A DNA stretch of 64,000 nt, from NCBI GenBank assembly GCA_045591175.1, contig JAZNSI010000005.1, forward strand, positions 40,221 through 104,220, read 5' to 3'. The stretch's first letter is position 1; each line of letters begins with the position of its first letter. Under the pieces are notes generated by a model. The model ran no database searches and had not been told where the DNA came from. It saw only the letters and a program-made list of their open reading frames with translations. A program made the position numbers and the translations under genes. Source of the stretch: UBA11524 sp045591175. GTDB taxonomy: Bacteria; Bacillota; Clostridia; Christensenellales; Aristaeellaceae. This document shows positions 33,307 through 42,163 of this stretch, in pieces.

Positions 33307-34212
33307 ATGACAACTGCTAACAAGCTGGGCTTTGGCGCAGCGATGAAGAAATACCGCAACCAGTACCTCATGGTGGCTCCTTTCGGCATCGTGTTCATCC
33401 TGTTCACGGTGTTGCCGGTTGCCGCAGCTATCTTCCTGAGCTTCACGTCCTTCAACATGACCTCCCTGCCCGACTGGGTGGGCCTGGAGAACTACGTCAC
33501 CCTCATCGTGGAAGACGATGTGTTCCTCACCGCCATCAAGAACACGCTGGTGTTCGCCATCCTGACGGGCCCTGTTTCCTACATCATGTGCTTCATCTTT
33601 GCCTGGCTGATCAACGAACTGCCGCGCATCCCCCGCGCCATCATGACGCTGGTGTTCTACGCGCCCTCCATCTCCGGCAATGTGTACCTGGTGTGGAAGC
33701 TGATCTTCTCCTCCGATACCTACGGCTACGCCAACGCCTGGCTGATGAAGCTTGGCATCCTGCAGGAGCCCATCTACTGGCTGACAACCGAAGCATACAT
33801 CATGCCGCTGCTGATCGTCGTGCAGATCTGGATGAGCCTGGGCGTGTCCTTCCTGTCCTTCATCGCTGGTCTGCAGACCGTTGACCGCGCGATGTACGAG
33901 GCCGGCGCCGTCGAAGGCATCAAGAACCGCTGGCAGGAGCTGTGGTACATCACCCTGCCCGCCATGAAGCCCCAGCTGATGTTCGGCGCGGTCATGCAGA
34001 TCACCAGCGCCTTCTCCGTCAGCCAGATCTCCCTGGACCTGGTGGGCTTCCCGTCCGTCAACTATGCAGGCCATACCATCATGACCCACCTGCATGACTA
34101 CGGCAACCTGCGCTACGAGATGGGCTACGCATGTACCATCGCCGTGTTCCTGTTCCTGCTGATGCTCTTCTGCAACATCCTGGTGCAGAAGGTGCTGCGC
34201 AAACTCGGTTAA
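33307..34212 (+). CDS. Sugar ABC transporter permease, MalF type (pair 1)
   Basis: Inner-membrane permease of 301 residues with six helices. The EAA loop that docks the ATPase is EAGAVEGIKNRWQELWYITLPAM (about residues 197-219); the start MKKYRNQYLMVAPFGIVFILF and the C-terminal LVQKVLRKLG are typical. It follows the anchored binding protein after 15 bases with AAAGGAGGG, and precedes its MalG-type partner by 15 bases. Together they should import an oligosaccharide. No ATPase is encoded nearby, so a shared MsiK/UgpC-like subunit is presumed. Confidence 0.92.
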   Translation: MTTANKLGFGAAMKKYRNQYLMVAPFGIVFILFTVLPVAAAIFLSFTSFNMTSLPDWVGLENYVTLIVEDDVFLTAIKNTLVFAILTGPVSYIMCFIFAWLINELPRIPRAIMTLVFYAPSISGNVYLVWKLIFSSDTYGYANAWLMKLGILQEPIYWLTTEAYIMPLLIVVQIWMSLGVSFLSFIAGLQTVDRAMYEAGAVEGIKNRWQELWYITLPAMKPQLMFGAVMQITSAFSVSQISLDLVGFPSVNYAGHTIMTHLHDYGNLRYEMGYACTIAVFLFLLMLFCNILVQKVLRKLG

Positions 34213-34227
34213 AGGAGGTAAGAGAAA

Positions 34228-35145
34228 ATGGCAAAGAAAAAGAAGAGCCTTTATCCCAAGCCTCCGAAGAAGACCGGCCTGATGGCGTGGCTGCGCCGCA
34301 GAAAGCTGCGTACCCGCCGCTCCCTGGCGGTAGATATCGCGCTGATGATCTTCCTGGGCGCATTCGGTCTGTTCTCCCTGTTCCCGCTGATTTACACCGT
34401 GGTGTCCGCCTTCAAGCCCATGAGCGAGATCTTCATCTTCCCGCCCAAGCTGACGGTGGATAACCCCACCATGGATAACTTCTTCGATCTTTCCTTCATT
34501 CTGGAAAGCTTCGACGTGCCGCTCTCCCGCTACATCTTCAACACCGCAGTCATCACCGGTCTGGGCACCCTGGGCACGGTGCTGCTGGGCTCCCTGGCAG
34601 CCTTCGCGCTGGCGAAGTACACCTTCCCCGGCTCCAAGCTGATGAGTGAATTGATCGTGTACGCGCTGATGTTCTCATCCTCCGTGACCGCTATCCCCAA
34701 CTACCTGATCATGACCTATCTGGGTCTGGTGGATACATACTGGGCGGTCATCCTGACGGCCATTGGCGGCACGCTGGGATTGTACCTGATGAAGAACTTC
34801 ATCGGCCAGATCCCCGACTCCCTGCTGGAGGCCGCCACTATCGACGGCGCGCAGGAGTTCACCATCTACTGGAAGATCATCATGCCCCTGTGCAAGCCCG
34901 CCTGGATCACGCTGATCATCCTGTCCTTCCAGCAGATGTGGGGCACCACTGGCGGCGTGTTCATCTACTCCGAGGAGCTCAAGCCCGTGTCCTACGTGCT
35001 GAGCCAGCTGGTTTCCGGCGGTATCGCCCGTACCGGCGTTTCCTCCGCTGTTTCCCTCATCATGATGCTGGTGCCTGTGGCGGTGTTCGTCATCTCCCAG
35101 TCCAACGTCATCGAGACCATGTCCACCTCGGGCATGAAGGATTAA
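34228..35145 (+). CDS. Sugar ABC transporter permease, MalG type (pair 1)
   Basis: Inner-membrane permease of 305 residues. A basic N-terminus (MAKKKKSLYPK) leads into six helices; FSLFPLIYTVVSAFKPMSEIF is the usual first-helix end of MalG-type subunits and LLEAATIDGAQEFTIYWKIIMP the EAA loop. AAAGGAGGT precedes the ATG. It partners the permease just upstream. It differs clearly from the second MalG-type permease at 40803-41912, so the two pairs are not recent duplicates. Confidence 0.92.
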   Translation: MAKKKKSLYPKPPKKTGLMAWLRRRKLRTRRSLAVDIALMIFLGAFGLFSLFPLIYTVVSAFKPMSEIFIFPPKLTVDNPTMDNFFDLSFILESFDVPLSRYIFNTAVITGLGTLGTVLLGSLAAFALAKYTFPGSKLMSELIVYALMFSSSVTAIPNYLIMTYLGLVDTYWAVILTAIGGTLGLYLMKNFIGQIPDSLLEAATIDGAQEFTIYWKIIMPLCKPAWITLIILSFQQMWGTTGGVFIYSEELKPVSYVLSQLVSGGIARTGVSSAVSLIMMLVPVAVFVISQSNVIETMSTSGMKD

Positions 35146-35157
35146 GGAGGCGCACAG

Positions 35158-36621
35158 ATGATGAAACGATTCATGCTTCTTCTGCTGGCCGCCTTGATGC
35201 TCTTCACCACAGCCTTCGCGGCGGACGGCTCCAGTAATGTTTACCAGGGTTACACCTACGACTTCTTCCGCAACGTCAAGTCCACGCCCTCTCCCTTCGT
35301 GCTGTCCCAGGTGATTGATTCCACCTCCGTCGCCAAGACCGGCCGCACCATCGAGACCGTCACCGACATCGCCACCAGCGAGGACGGACGCATCTTCATC
35401 GTGGACAAAACCAACTCTATCATCTACGTCCTGGATGAGAACGGTCAGTACCTGTCCTTCATCAAAAACGTCAAGGACGAGAACAAGAAGAACGCCCAGG
35501 TCAACGGCGTGAACGTGTCCCTTACCAATCCCGAGGGCGTGTTCTACCACGAGAAGGCGGACGAGCTCTATGTCTGCGACACTGGCAACCAGCGCATTCT
35601 GGTGCTGGATGGTCAGACCTACGCCTTCAAGCGAGCCATCCTTCGCCCGGATAACATGACCGGCGAGACGGAATTCAAGCCCTCCAAGATCACCGTGGAC
35701 AATGCAGACCGCATCTACACCGTCGTGCAGTCCTCCTATGAAGGCATCATCGAGCTGAATGAGGACGGCACCTTCTCCCGCTACTTCGGCGTGAACGAGC
35801 CCCAGATCAACATGATCGACTTCCTGTGGAAGTCCCTGGCCTCGGACAAGCAGAAGGAGAAGATGGGCAAGACCTACGCACCCGCCTTCAACAACGTCAC
35901 CCTGGACGGCGAAGGCTTCGTCATGGCCGTCACCAGCGATTCCGCCTCTGCGGATAAGGTGTTCCGCCTCAACTACGCCGGCGCCAACGTGCTGCGTGAA
36001 ATGGGCAACACCATGGTCATCGGCGATCTGCAAACGGAGAACCCCTCCGCTTTCGTGGATATCGCCGTCAAACCCTACGGCACCTACGCGCTGCTGGACA
36101 AGACCTACGGCCACGTGTTCCTGTACAACTTCGACGGCGAGCTGCTGTGCGTGTTCGGCTCCAAGGGCAGCGCGGTGGGTCAGTTCAAGACCCCCAGCTC
36201 CATCGCCTGGCTGGGCGATAAGCTCATCATTGGCGACGCCGACCTGAAGTGCGCCTATGTCTACGATCCCACCGCCTTCGGTTCCGCCCTGCTCAAGGCC
36301 GGCGAGGCATACTACAACGGCGATTGGGATATCGCCACCGCCCATTTTGAAGAAGTGCTGCGCCTGTGCGCCAACCTGGAAACCGCCTATGTCGGCATCG
36401 GCAAAAATCTGCTGATGAAGGAAGACTACGAGGGTGCGATGTACAACTTCAAGCTGGGCAACAACCGCGAGTTCTACTCCAAGGCCTACAAGGGCTACCG
36501 TTCCATCGTGATGAAAGAGAATTTCTGGATCATCGCGGTGGTAGCCGTGGTCTTCATCGGCGCTGTACTGGGCAGCGAGGTCCGGTATCACCAGAAGCAG
36601 AAAAGGAGGATGAAGAAATGA
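35158..36621 (+). CDS. Membrane-anchored NHL-propeller / TPR protein
   Basis: A 487-residue exported protein. It has a signal peptide (1-22, ending TTAFA/ADG), an NHL-type beta-propeller (about 60-355; blades such as VTDIATSEDGRIFIVDKTNSIIYVLD and DELYVCDTGNQRILVLDGQ), a short TPR-like helical part (about 365-445; AGEAYYNGDWDIATAHFEEVLR), and a C-terminal membrane helix (about 455-474) with a basic cytoplasmic tail. The propeller and TPR should therefore be outside. Genes of this type with YIP1 and DUF5696 neighbours recur in Clostridia as uncharacterised proteins. Its role could be assembling or sensing at the transporter. Overlaps the YIP1 gene by 4 bases (ATGA). Confidence 0.8.
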   Translation: MMKRFMLLLLAALMLFTTAFAADGSSNVYQGYTYDFFRNVKSTPSPFVLSQVIDSTSVAKTGRTIETVTDIATSEDGRIFIVDKTNSIIYVLDENGQYLSFIKNVKDENKKNAQVNGVNVSLTNPEGVFYHEKADELYVCDTGNQRILVLDGQTYAFKRAILRPDNMTGETEFKPSKITVDNADRIYTVVQSSYEGIIELNEDGTFSRYFGVNEPQINMIDFLWKSLASDKQKEKMGKTYAPAFNNVTLDGEGFVMAVTSDSASADKVFRLNYAGANVLREMGNTMVIGDLQTENPSAFVDIAVKPYGTYALLDKTYGHVFLYNFDGELLCVFGSKGSAVGQFKTPSSIAWLGDKLIIGDADLKCAYVYDPTAFGSALLKAGEAYYNGDWDIATAHFEEVLRLCANLETAYVGIGKNLLMKEDYEGAMYNFKLGNNREFYSKAYKGYRSIVMKENFWIIAVVAVVFIGAVLGSEVRYHQKQKRRMKK

Positions 36622-37247
36622 AGCTTGTAAGCAAAGATAAGCTGAAATACTGGGGCTACTCCCTGGTTCATCCCTTTGATGGCTTCTTTGAGATCCGTTT
36701 CCGCAATCATGGCAGCCTGCTGATCGCCACGCTGCTGCTCATTGCCTACGCGGTGCTCAACTGCGTCAAGTTCCAGTACACCGGCTTCCCGATGAATATG
36801 AACAACGTGGACGAAATGGACGCGCTGAGCCTGTTCATCTCCGTGGTATCGGTGGTGGCGCTGTTCACCGTCAGCAACTGGACGGTCACGACCCTGTTCA
36901 ACGGCAAGGGCAAGATGAAGGATATCTTCATCGTCGTCTGCTACAGCCTGACAGTGCTCATCATCGGCGACGTGGTTGTCACCTTCGCCAGCAACTTCGT
37001 CACCACTGAAGAAGTGATGATCCTCACCTCCGTGCAGATGCTCTGCTACGTTTACTTCGCTTTCCTTGTGGTGGCTGGTCTGACCACCGTCCATGAGTAC
37101 GGTTTTGGCGGCAGCATCATGTCCATCATCATGAGCGTGGTTGCCGCGGCGATCATCCTCTTCATCGGCATCCTGGTCTTTACCATGCTTGAGCGCATGA
37201 TCAGCTTCTTCTCCTCCGTGGCGGAAGAGCTCATGCGCCGTATGTAA
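36618..37247 (+). CDS. YIP1-family membrane protein
   Basis: Integral membrane protein of 209 residues with about five helices (ATLLLIAYAVLNCVKF; LSLFISVVSVVALFTVSNW; ...). The WTVTTLFNGKGKMKDIFIVVCYSLTVLIIG segment is the Yip1/DUF1282 signature, and the N-terminus SLVHPFDGFFEIRF is typical of the bacterial versions. It overlaps the NHL gene stop by 4 bases, so the two are translationally coupled, and is 15 bases before DUF5696. The function of bacterial YIP1 proteins is unknown; the context suggests a scaffold or partner of the transport and propeller proteins. Confidence 0.83.
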   Translation: MKLVSKDKLKYWGYSLVHPFDGFFEIRFRNHGSLLIATLLLIAYAVLNCVKFQYTGFPMNMNNVDEMDALSLFISVVSVVALFTVSNWTVTTLFNGKGKMKDIFIVVCYSLTVLIIGDVVVTFASNFVTTEEVMILTSVQMLCYVYFAFLVVAGLTTVHEYGFGGSIMSIIMSVVAAAIILFIGILVFTMLERMISFFSSVAEELMRRM

Positions 37248-37262
37248 GGAGGGGCACGCAAT

Positions 37263-39923
37263 ATGATGGAAAAAATCAAAAATATCTATGGCGCGCACCC
37301 CATTCCCTGGACGCTGGGCCTCTTGGCGCTGGTCATCGCCCTTGGCGCGCTGATCTTCTACTACCCCGCCTTCTCCCTGGAAGCAGCTGACGTCCCCGTC
37401 CATGCCTGTGAACCCGTTGTCAAGGGCGAAGAGATCCCCATTGGCGGCGTGGTCACCGTTGCTCAGCAGGGCGGCCGCACCCTCGAGATCGACACTGAAA
37501 ACATGATCCTCACCCTCACGGACGATGCCACCGGCATCACCTGGTCCTCCGCGATGGAGGGTGCCGCAGCGGACAACCTGGCCGCCAAGGCCCTGCTGCA
37601 GATCACCTTCCGCGGCGAGGACAACGTGGAGACCATCTGGAACACCTACCAGAACTGCGTTGCGTTCCAGGATTACAAGCTGTACCAGATCGAAAACGGC
37701 GTTCGCATCGAAATGGACATCAACGAAGGCGACTCCAAGGTGTACCTGGAGTACCTGCCCGCCCGGTTCCCCCGCGATCGCTATGAAAACTTCGTCCTTC
37801 CCGCGGTGGATCAGCTGCTGGCGGACGGCAAGATCGACGAAAAGCAGCACCAGCGCTATCTCGATATGCTGCACCAGTGCTACCGCATCAACCCCAAAGC
37901 GAACAACGCCAACCCCCTGCCCGAGGATCAGAGCTACGACCAGTTCTTCTCCGGCAACAGCCCCGCACCCTCCCTGCGTGACGCTATGATCAGCCTGGCC
38001 GGCCTGATCGGCTACAGCCGCGAGATGCTGATCGAGGACTGCGCGATGTTCGGCATCACCCCCACCTTCCATGAACCCGCCCAGTTCAATCTGACCATCG
38101 ACCTCACCCTGGATGGCGGCGACCTGATCGCTCACATCCCCACTGAAGAGATCGTCTCCGGCAACGACTTCTACAAGATGCAGCGCATCGCCGTGCTGCC
38201 CAACTTCGTTGCCCTGCCCGCTGCGGCGAATAACGACGGCTTCTACATCACCCCCGACGGTTCCGGCGCGCTGCTGCGCTTCAACACCTTCGTGGGCAGC
38301 ATGACCAAGTATGACCGTCCCTACATGGACAACGACTACTACGCCGATTACTACTTCCAGTCCGAGTACGCGGAAGAGCTGCGCATGCCCATCTTCGGCG
38401 TGATCAACGGCGTGGAGCCCTCCACCCACGGCATGCTGGCCATCATCGAAGAGGGCGCGGAGACCGCCAATCTGCACATCATCCTGGGTTCCACCACCGG
38501 CACCGGCAAGAAGGCCACCTACGCCGGCACCAACGCCGCCTACGTGTCCGTGGATACGCTGGAGCACGCCAAGGTGCGCATCAATGGCGCGTATGAGAGC
38601 TCCAGCCCCACCTACATCTCCGATTCCGGTCACATTGAAATGGACTTCACCGTCCGCTACAGGCCCTACGCCAGTGAAGTCACCTACTTCGACCTGGCCA
38701 TGGACTACCGCGATTACCTCTCCGCCCGTTCCGGTGTGGCGATCACCGCCCCCGAAGGCCCCTCTGCCTACGTGGAGGTCATCGGTGCGCTCACCCTGAC
38801 CGACCGTTTCATCGGCGTACCCTATGACAACATCACCTCCATGTCTACCTATAAGGACGTGCAGGCGATCATCGAGGCCCTGCCCGCCGGCAGCATCGTG
38901 CAGTATGACGGCGCCTTCAACGGCGGCGTGATCTCCGAGCTGAACGACGGCGCCCGTCTGGTGAAGGAAAACGGTTCCCGCGAGGAGCTGGACGCCCTGC
39001 TCAGCGCCGCCCAGTCCAAGGGCGTGAAGCTCTACTGGCAGGTGAATCTCTCCCGCGTGTACGACAATGGCCGCACCTACATCCCCTACCTCCATGCCCT
39101 GCGCGACTTCGCCAACGAAGCGGCGGAGATCTACCTCTACACCCCCGACACCGCCAAGTTCAATGGCCGGTATGACCCCATCCGTTCTTACACCCGCGTG
39201 TCACCCCGCTATCTGCCTTATCTGGCGGATGAATTCCTGGGCAGCCTGGCGGATCAGAATCTGGGCGTCAACCTTGCCATCGGCGACCTGGGCCATGACG
39301 TCTTTGCGGATTACCGCTACAATGCAGTCATCAACCCCGTGCAGGCCAATGCCATCGTGGAGGAAACGCTGGACAAGCTGAATGCATCCACTGCGCTGAC
39401 GCTGAACGATCCCTCCGCTGAGGTCGCTGCCATGGCGGATTACGTCGTGAACATCTCCCGCACATCCAGCAGCTACGCGTCCTTCTACGCGACCATCCCC
39501 TTCCGTCAGCTGGCCCTGCGCGGCCTGACGAATGTGGTGGGCCAGGACGTGAACCTGAACTCCCGCAGCATGGATTACTACCTGCTGCAGTGCGCCGAGC
39601 TCGGCATGGGCGTGAAGTACACCGTCACCGCGCAGAACCCCGACATCCTCAAGAGCAGCCACTTCGAGGCCGTTTACGCCGCTGACTGGACCGAATGGCA
39701 GGATGAGATCGTCCTGGCGGCCGAAAAGTGCCAGGAGCTCAACGCCCTCATCGGCGGCCAGCAGATCACGAACCATGTTATGCTGGCTGAGAATGTGTTC
39801 CAGACCACCTATGAGAACGGCGTCGTGGTCATCACCAACTACACGGCTCTGCCCTATGAATCCGCATCCGGCGTGGTCGAGGCCGGCACTTACCTGCTCG
39901 TCCAGGAAGGAGGCGCCCTGTGA
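37263..39923 (+). CDS. Membrane-anchored DUF5696 protein (putative glycan-active barrel)
   Basis: An 886-residue protein anchored by one N-terminal helix (about 16-36, WTLGLLALVIALGALIFYY), with the rest outside. A beta-rich first half (about 50-500) includes FYITPDGSGALLRFNT and PIFGVINGVEPSTHGMLAIIEEGAE; the second half (about 510-840) has strand-helix alternation as in a TIM barrel (VQYDGAFNGGVI, VKLYWQVNLSRVYDNG, LGVNLAIGDLGHDVFADY). This matches the DUF5696 family, which has no established activity that I know of. A hydrolase-like role on captured glycan is inference. The stop overlaps the GTG of the next permease. Possible acids include D and E residues around 590-700; none can be assigned. 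Confidence 0.8.
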   Translation: MMEKIKNIYGAHPIPWTLGLLALVIALGALIFYYPAFSLEAADVPVHACEPVVKGEEIPIGGVVTVAQQGGRTLEIDTENMILTLTDDATGITWSSAMEGAAADNLAAKALLQITFRGEDNVETIWNTYQNCVAFQDYKLYQIENGVRIEMDINEGDSKVYLEYLPARFPRDRYENFVLPAVDQLLADGKIDEKQHQRYLDMLHQCYRINPKANNANPLPEDQSYDQFFSGNSPAPSLRDAMISLAGLIGYSREMLIEDCAMFGITPTFHEPAQFNLTIDLTLDGGDLIAHIPTEEIVSGNDFYKMQRIAVLPNFVALPAAANNDGFYITPDGSGALLRFNTFVGSMTKYDRPYMDNDYYADYYFQSEYAEELRMPIFGVINGVEPSTHGMLAIIEEGAETANLHIILGSTTGTGKKATYAGTNAAYVSVDTLEHAKVRINGAYESSSPTYISDSGHIEMDFTVRYRPYASEVTYFDLAMDYRDYLSARSGVAITAPEGPSAYVEVIGALTLTDRFIGVPYDNITSMSTYKDVQAIIEALPAGSIVQYDGAFNGGVISELNDGARLVKENGSREELDALLSAAQSKGVKLYWQVNLSRVYDNGRTYIPYLHALRDFANEAAEIYLYTPDTAKFNGRYDPIRSYTRVSPRYLPYLADEFLGSLADQNLGVNLAIGDLGHDVFADYRYNAVINPVQANAIVEETLDKLNASTALTLNDPSAEVAAMADYVVNISRTSSSYASFYATIPFRQLALRGLTNVVGQDVNLNSRSMDYYLLQCAELGMGVKYTVTAQNPDILKSSHFEAVYAADWTEWQDEIVLAAEKCQELNALIGGQQITNHVMLAENVFQTTYENGVVVITNYTALPYESASGVVEAGTYLLVQEGGAL

Positions 39924-40810
39924 GACTTTCCTACTCAACCAAGCGCAAGCTGCTGGGCTTCACATTCCTGATCCCCTTCCTGCTTGGCTTCTTCATGTTC
40001 TTTGCCAAGCCCCTGTTTGAGACCTTCAAGTACTCCTTCAACAAGATCACCATTGATGAAGTAGGCAACATGGTCTTCACCCCCAACGGCATCCAGAACT
40101 ACATCGATCTGTTCACCACCGAGGTGTCCACCTCCAAGACGCAGATCCTGCGCGTGCTGATGGATGAGAACACCAACATGCTCATCAACGTGCCGCTGAT
40201 CACCCTGCTGGCGCTGTTCCTGGCGCTGCTGGCCAACCGCCAGTTCAAGGGCCGCGCCATCGTGCGTATGATCTTCTTCCTGCCCATCATTTTGGGTCTG
40301 GACGTCGTCACCGACATGATGACCATCACCACCGGCACCGACACGCTGCAGACCGGCGGCCTCTTTGCCGAAAGCTTCGTGGCCAGGATGCTGATCCGCT
40401 ACACCTCCATCCCCATGACTTACCTCAATCCCATCATCGAGTTTGTGGAGAACATCTTCAACGTCATCTCCCGCTCCGGTGTACAGACGCTGGTGTTCCT
40501 GGCAGCGCTGCAGTCCATCAGCCCCAGCATGTATGAGGTCGCCAAGATCGAGGGCGCAACCGGCTACGAGACTTTCTGGAAGGTCACCATCCCCTCGATC
40601 CTGCACATTGTCGTCTTCGTTGTCATCTACACCATTGTGGACGTGTTCCTAGCCAGCCAGATCGCCCAGGAGGTCTACGCCTTCGCATTTGAACAGGCAA
40701 ACAAGATCGGTATCGGCTCAGCACTGTCAGTGGTGTACATCATCAACGTGCTGCTGGTGCTGGGCATCGTGCTGCTGTTTACAAGAAAGGTGGTGTCCAA
40801 CAATGGCTGA
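39920..40810 (+). CDS. Sugar ABC transporter permease, MalF type (pair 2)
   Basis: Inner-membrane permease of 296 residues starting at a GTG (39920) that overlaps the DUF5696 stop; AAGGAGG lies seven bases upstream. STKRKLLGFTFLIPFLLGFFMFFAKPLFETFKYSFNKI is the usual entry, here interrupted only by normal loops, and EVAKIEGATGYETFWKVTIPS (about residues 210-230) is the EAA loop, with Val in place of the second Ala. It overlaps the next permease by 8 bases. This second pair within one cluster suggests either two substrates or two alternative complexes. Confidence 0.9.
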   Translation: MRLSYSTKRKLLGFTFLIPFLLGFFMFFAKPLFETFKYSFNKITIDEVGNMVFTPNGIQNYIDLFTTEVSTSKTQILRVLMDENTNMLINVPLITLLALFLALLANRQFKGRAIVRMIFFLPIILGLDVVTDMMTITTGTDTLQTGGLFAESFVARMLIRYTSIPMTYLNPIIEFVENIFNVISRSGVQTLVFLAALQSISPSMYEVAKIEGATGYETFWKVTIPSILHIVVFVVIYTIVDVFLASQIAQEVYAFAFEQANKIGIGSALSVVYIINVLLVLGIVLLFTRKVVSNNG

Positions 40811-41912
40811 TAAGGAGCTTTTCATCCCTACCCGCACCACCGTTGCGACGCCTCCGCCCCCCGGCAAGAAAAAGAAACCCCAGCTCTCCGCTGACCAGAA
40901 CATCTACCTGGCCAAGAGGCAGGTGGCCGGCTTCTCATTCAACCTCATCAGCGTCATCCTGATCCTGGGCCTGTGCTTCGTGATCCTGTATCCCTTCATC
41001 CAGCTGGTGCCAACGGTGCTTTCCGCGCTGGAAGATCTGGGCAACCCCAACGTCATCTGGATCCCCGAGGAGTGGAGCACCCTGTCCTTCACCGCGGCGG
41101 CCCGCATGACCATGCCCGAAGGCTTCATGACCATGGTCAAGTCCATCGGCTTTGCACTGGTGCTGATGGTCATTCAGGTGCTCATCTCCGCCATGACCGG
41201 CTACACCATGGCCCGCGTGAAGTATAAGTGGCTCAGCCCGGTGATGTTCGTGCTGGTCATCCTGGTGTTCCTGACGCCCCGTCAGTCCCTGCTGCTGTCC
41301 CAGTACATCTACTTCTCCAACTTTGACGGTCTGGGCCTGGTATCCCTGCTGCAGAAGATCTTCCCGAATGCAGCATGGCTGCAGCATCCCGTGGCGGGCA
41401 AGGAAGGCGTGATCATGCTGATCAACCAGCCTGCCTCCCTGTACATGATGGCTCTGCTGGGCAACGGCGTGAACCAGAGCCTGATGATCCTGATCTTCTC
41501 CCAGTTCTTCAAGAACATCCCCAAGGAGCTGGAGGAGGCGGCGCTGATCGACGGCTGCGGCTTCTACAAGACCTACTTCAAGATCATGGTGCCCAACGCC
41601 ATCCCCGCCATCGTGATCGTCGCCATCCTGTCCTTCGTGTGGAACTACGGCGACACCTACTACACCCGTTACTTCGACCCTGAAGGTACGCATCTGGCCT
41701 CCGAGCTGGCGACAACCTTCATCGACGCCAACAAGCAGACCCTACTGGATCGCGTCCGCAGCTGGTACGGTGTGCCGGTCACTACCGACATGACCTTTGA
41801 CACCCTCAAGCAGGCCGGCGTGCTGATTTTCCTCGCGCCCCTGGTAGTTCTCTACCTCTTCGCTCAGCGCTGGCTGGTCGAAAACCTCGAGAACTCCGGT
41901 CTGGTCGGCTAA
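40803..41912 (+). CDS. Sugar ABC transporter permease, MalG type (pair 2)
   Basis: Inner-membrane permease of 369 residues, longer than usual. A soluble, Lys/Pro-rich N-terminal part (1-45, with PPPPGKKKKPQ) precedes the first helix LISVILILGLCFVILYPFIQ. The EAA loop is LEEAALIDGCGFYKTYFKIMVP. An insert near residues 285-330 (YYTRYFDPEGTHLASELATTFIDANK) enlarges the exposed loop before the last helix. The ATG at 40803 (MADKELF) follows AAGGTGG and overlaps the preceding stop by 8 bases. Confidence 0.9.
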   Translation: MADKELFIPTRTTVATPPPPGKKKKPQLSADQNIYLAKRQVAGFSFNLISVILILGLCFVILYPFIQLVPTVLSALEDLGNPNVIWIPEEWSTLSFTAAARMTMPEGFMTMVKSIGFALVLMVIQVLISAMTGYTMARVKYKWLSPVMFVLVILVFLTPRQSLLLSQYIYFSNFDGLGLVSLLQKIFPNAAWLQHPVAGKEGVIMLINQPASLYMMALLGNGVNQSLMILIFSQFFKNIPKELEEAALIDGCGFYKTYFKIMVPNAIPAIVIVAILSFVWNYGDTYYTRYFDPEGTHLASELATTFIDANKQTLLDRVRSWYGVPVTTDMTFDTLKQAGVLIFLAPLVVLYLFAQRWLVENLENSGLVG

Positions 41913-42163
41913 GCGAGGCTGCCCCGCGGGCATCTCGCGATGGAGTTGGCTGCTCCGGCATAGACCTGCCGCGTGCGGCTTGAGCCGGGTTCCATGGTTG
42001 ACCTACCGCGCCCTCATGGCGCGGGCTGCACGGATGTGCATGATCCCTATTATTCCTGGGCCTTGCCTCGCGCAATACAGGCGAGGCAAGGCCCTCATCG
42101 TCAGACATAACAAATTCGGGATTCCGCATGCCGGATGCCGAATTTTCAAGGAGGTTCCTCCTC
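41913..42163 (+). other. Structured leader before GH30
   Basis: A 250-base gap without a gene but full of inverted repeats: CCGCGCC/GGCGCGG at 42007-42025; a perfect 13-bp GGGCCTTGCCTCG/CGAGGCAAGGCCC at 42059-42095; and AAATTCGG/CCGAATTT at 42113-42145, which ends in TTTTC four bases before the AAGGAGG site of GH30. The last hairpin could be an attenuator or could hide the ribosome site. Confidence 0.6.
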
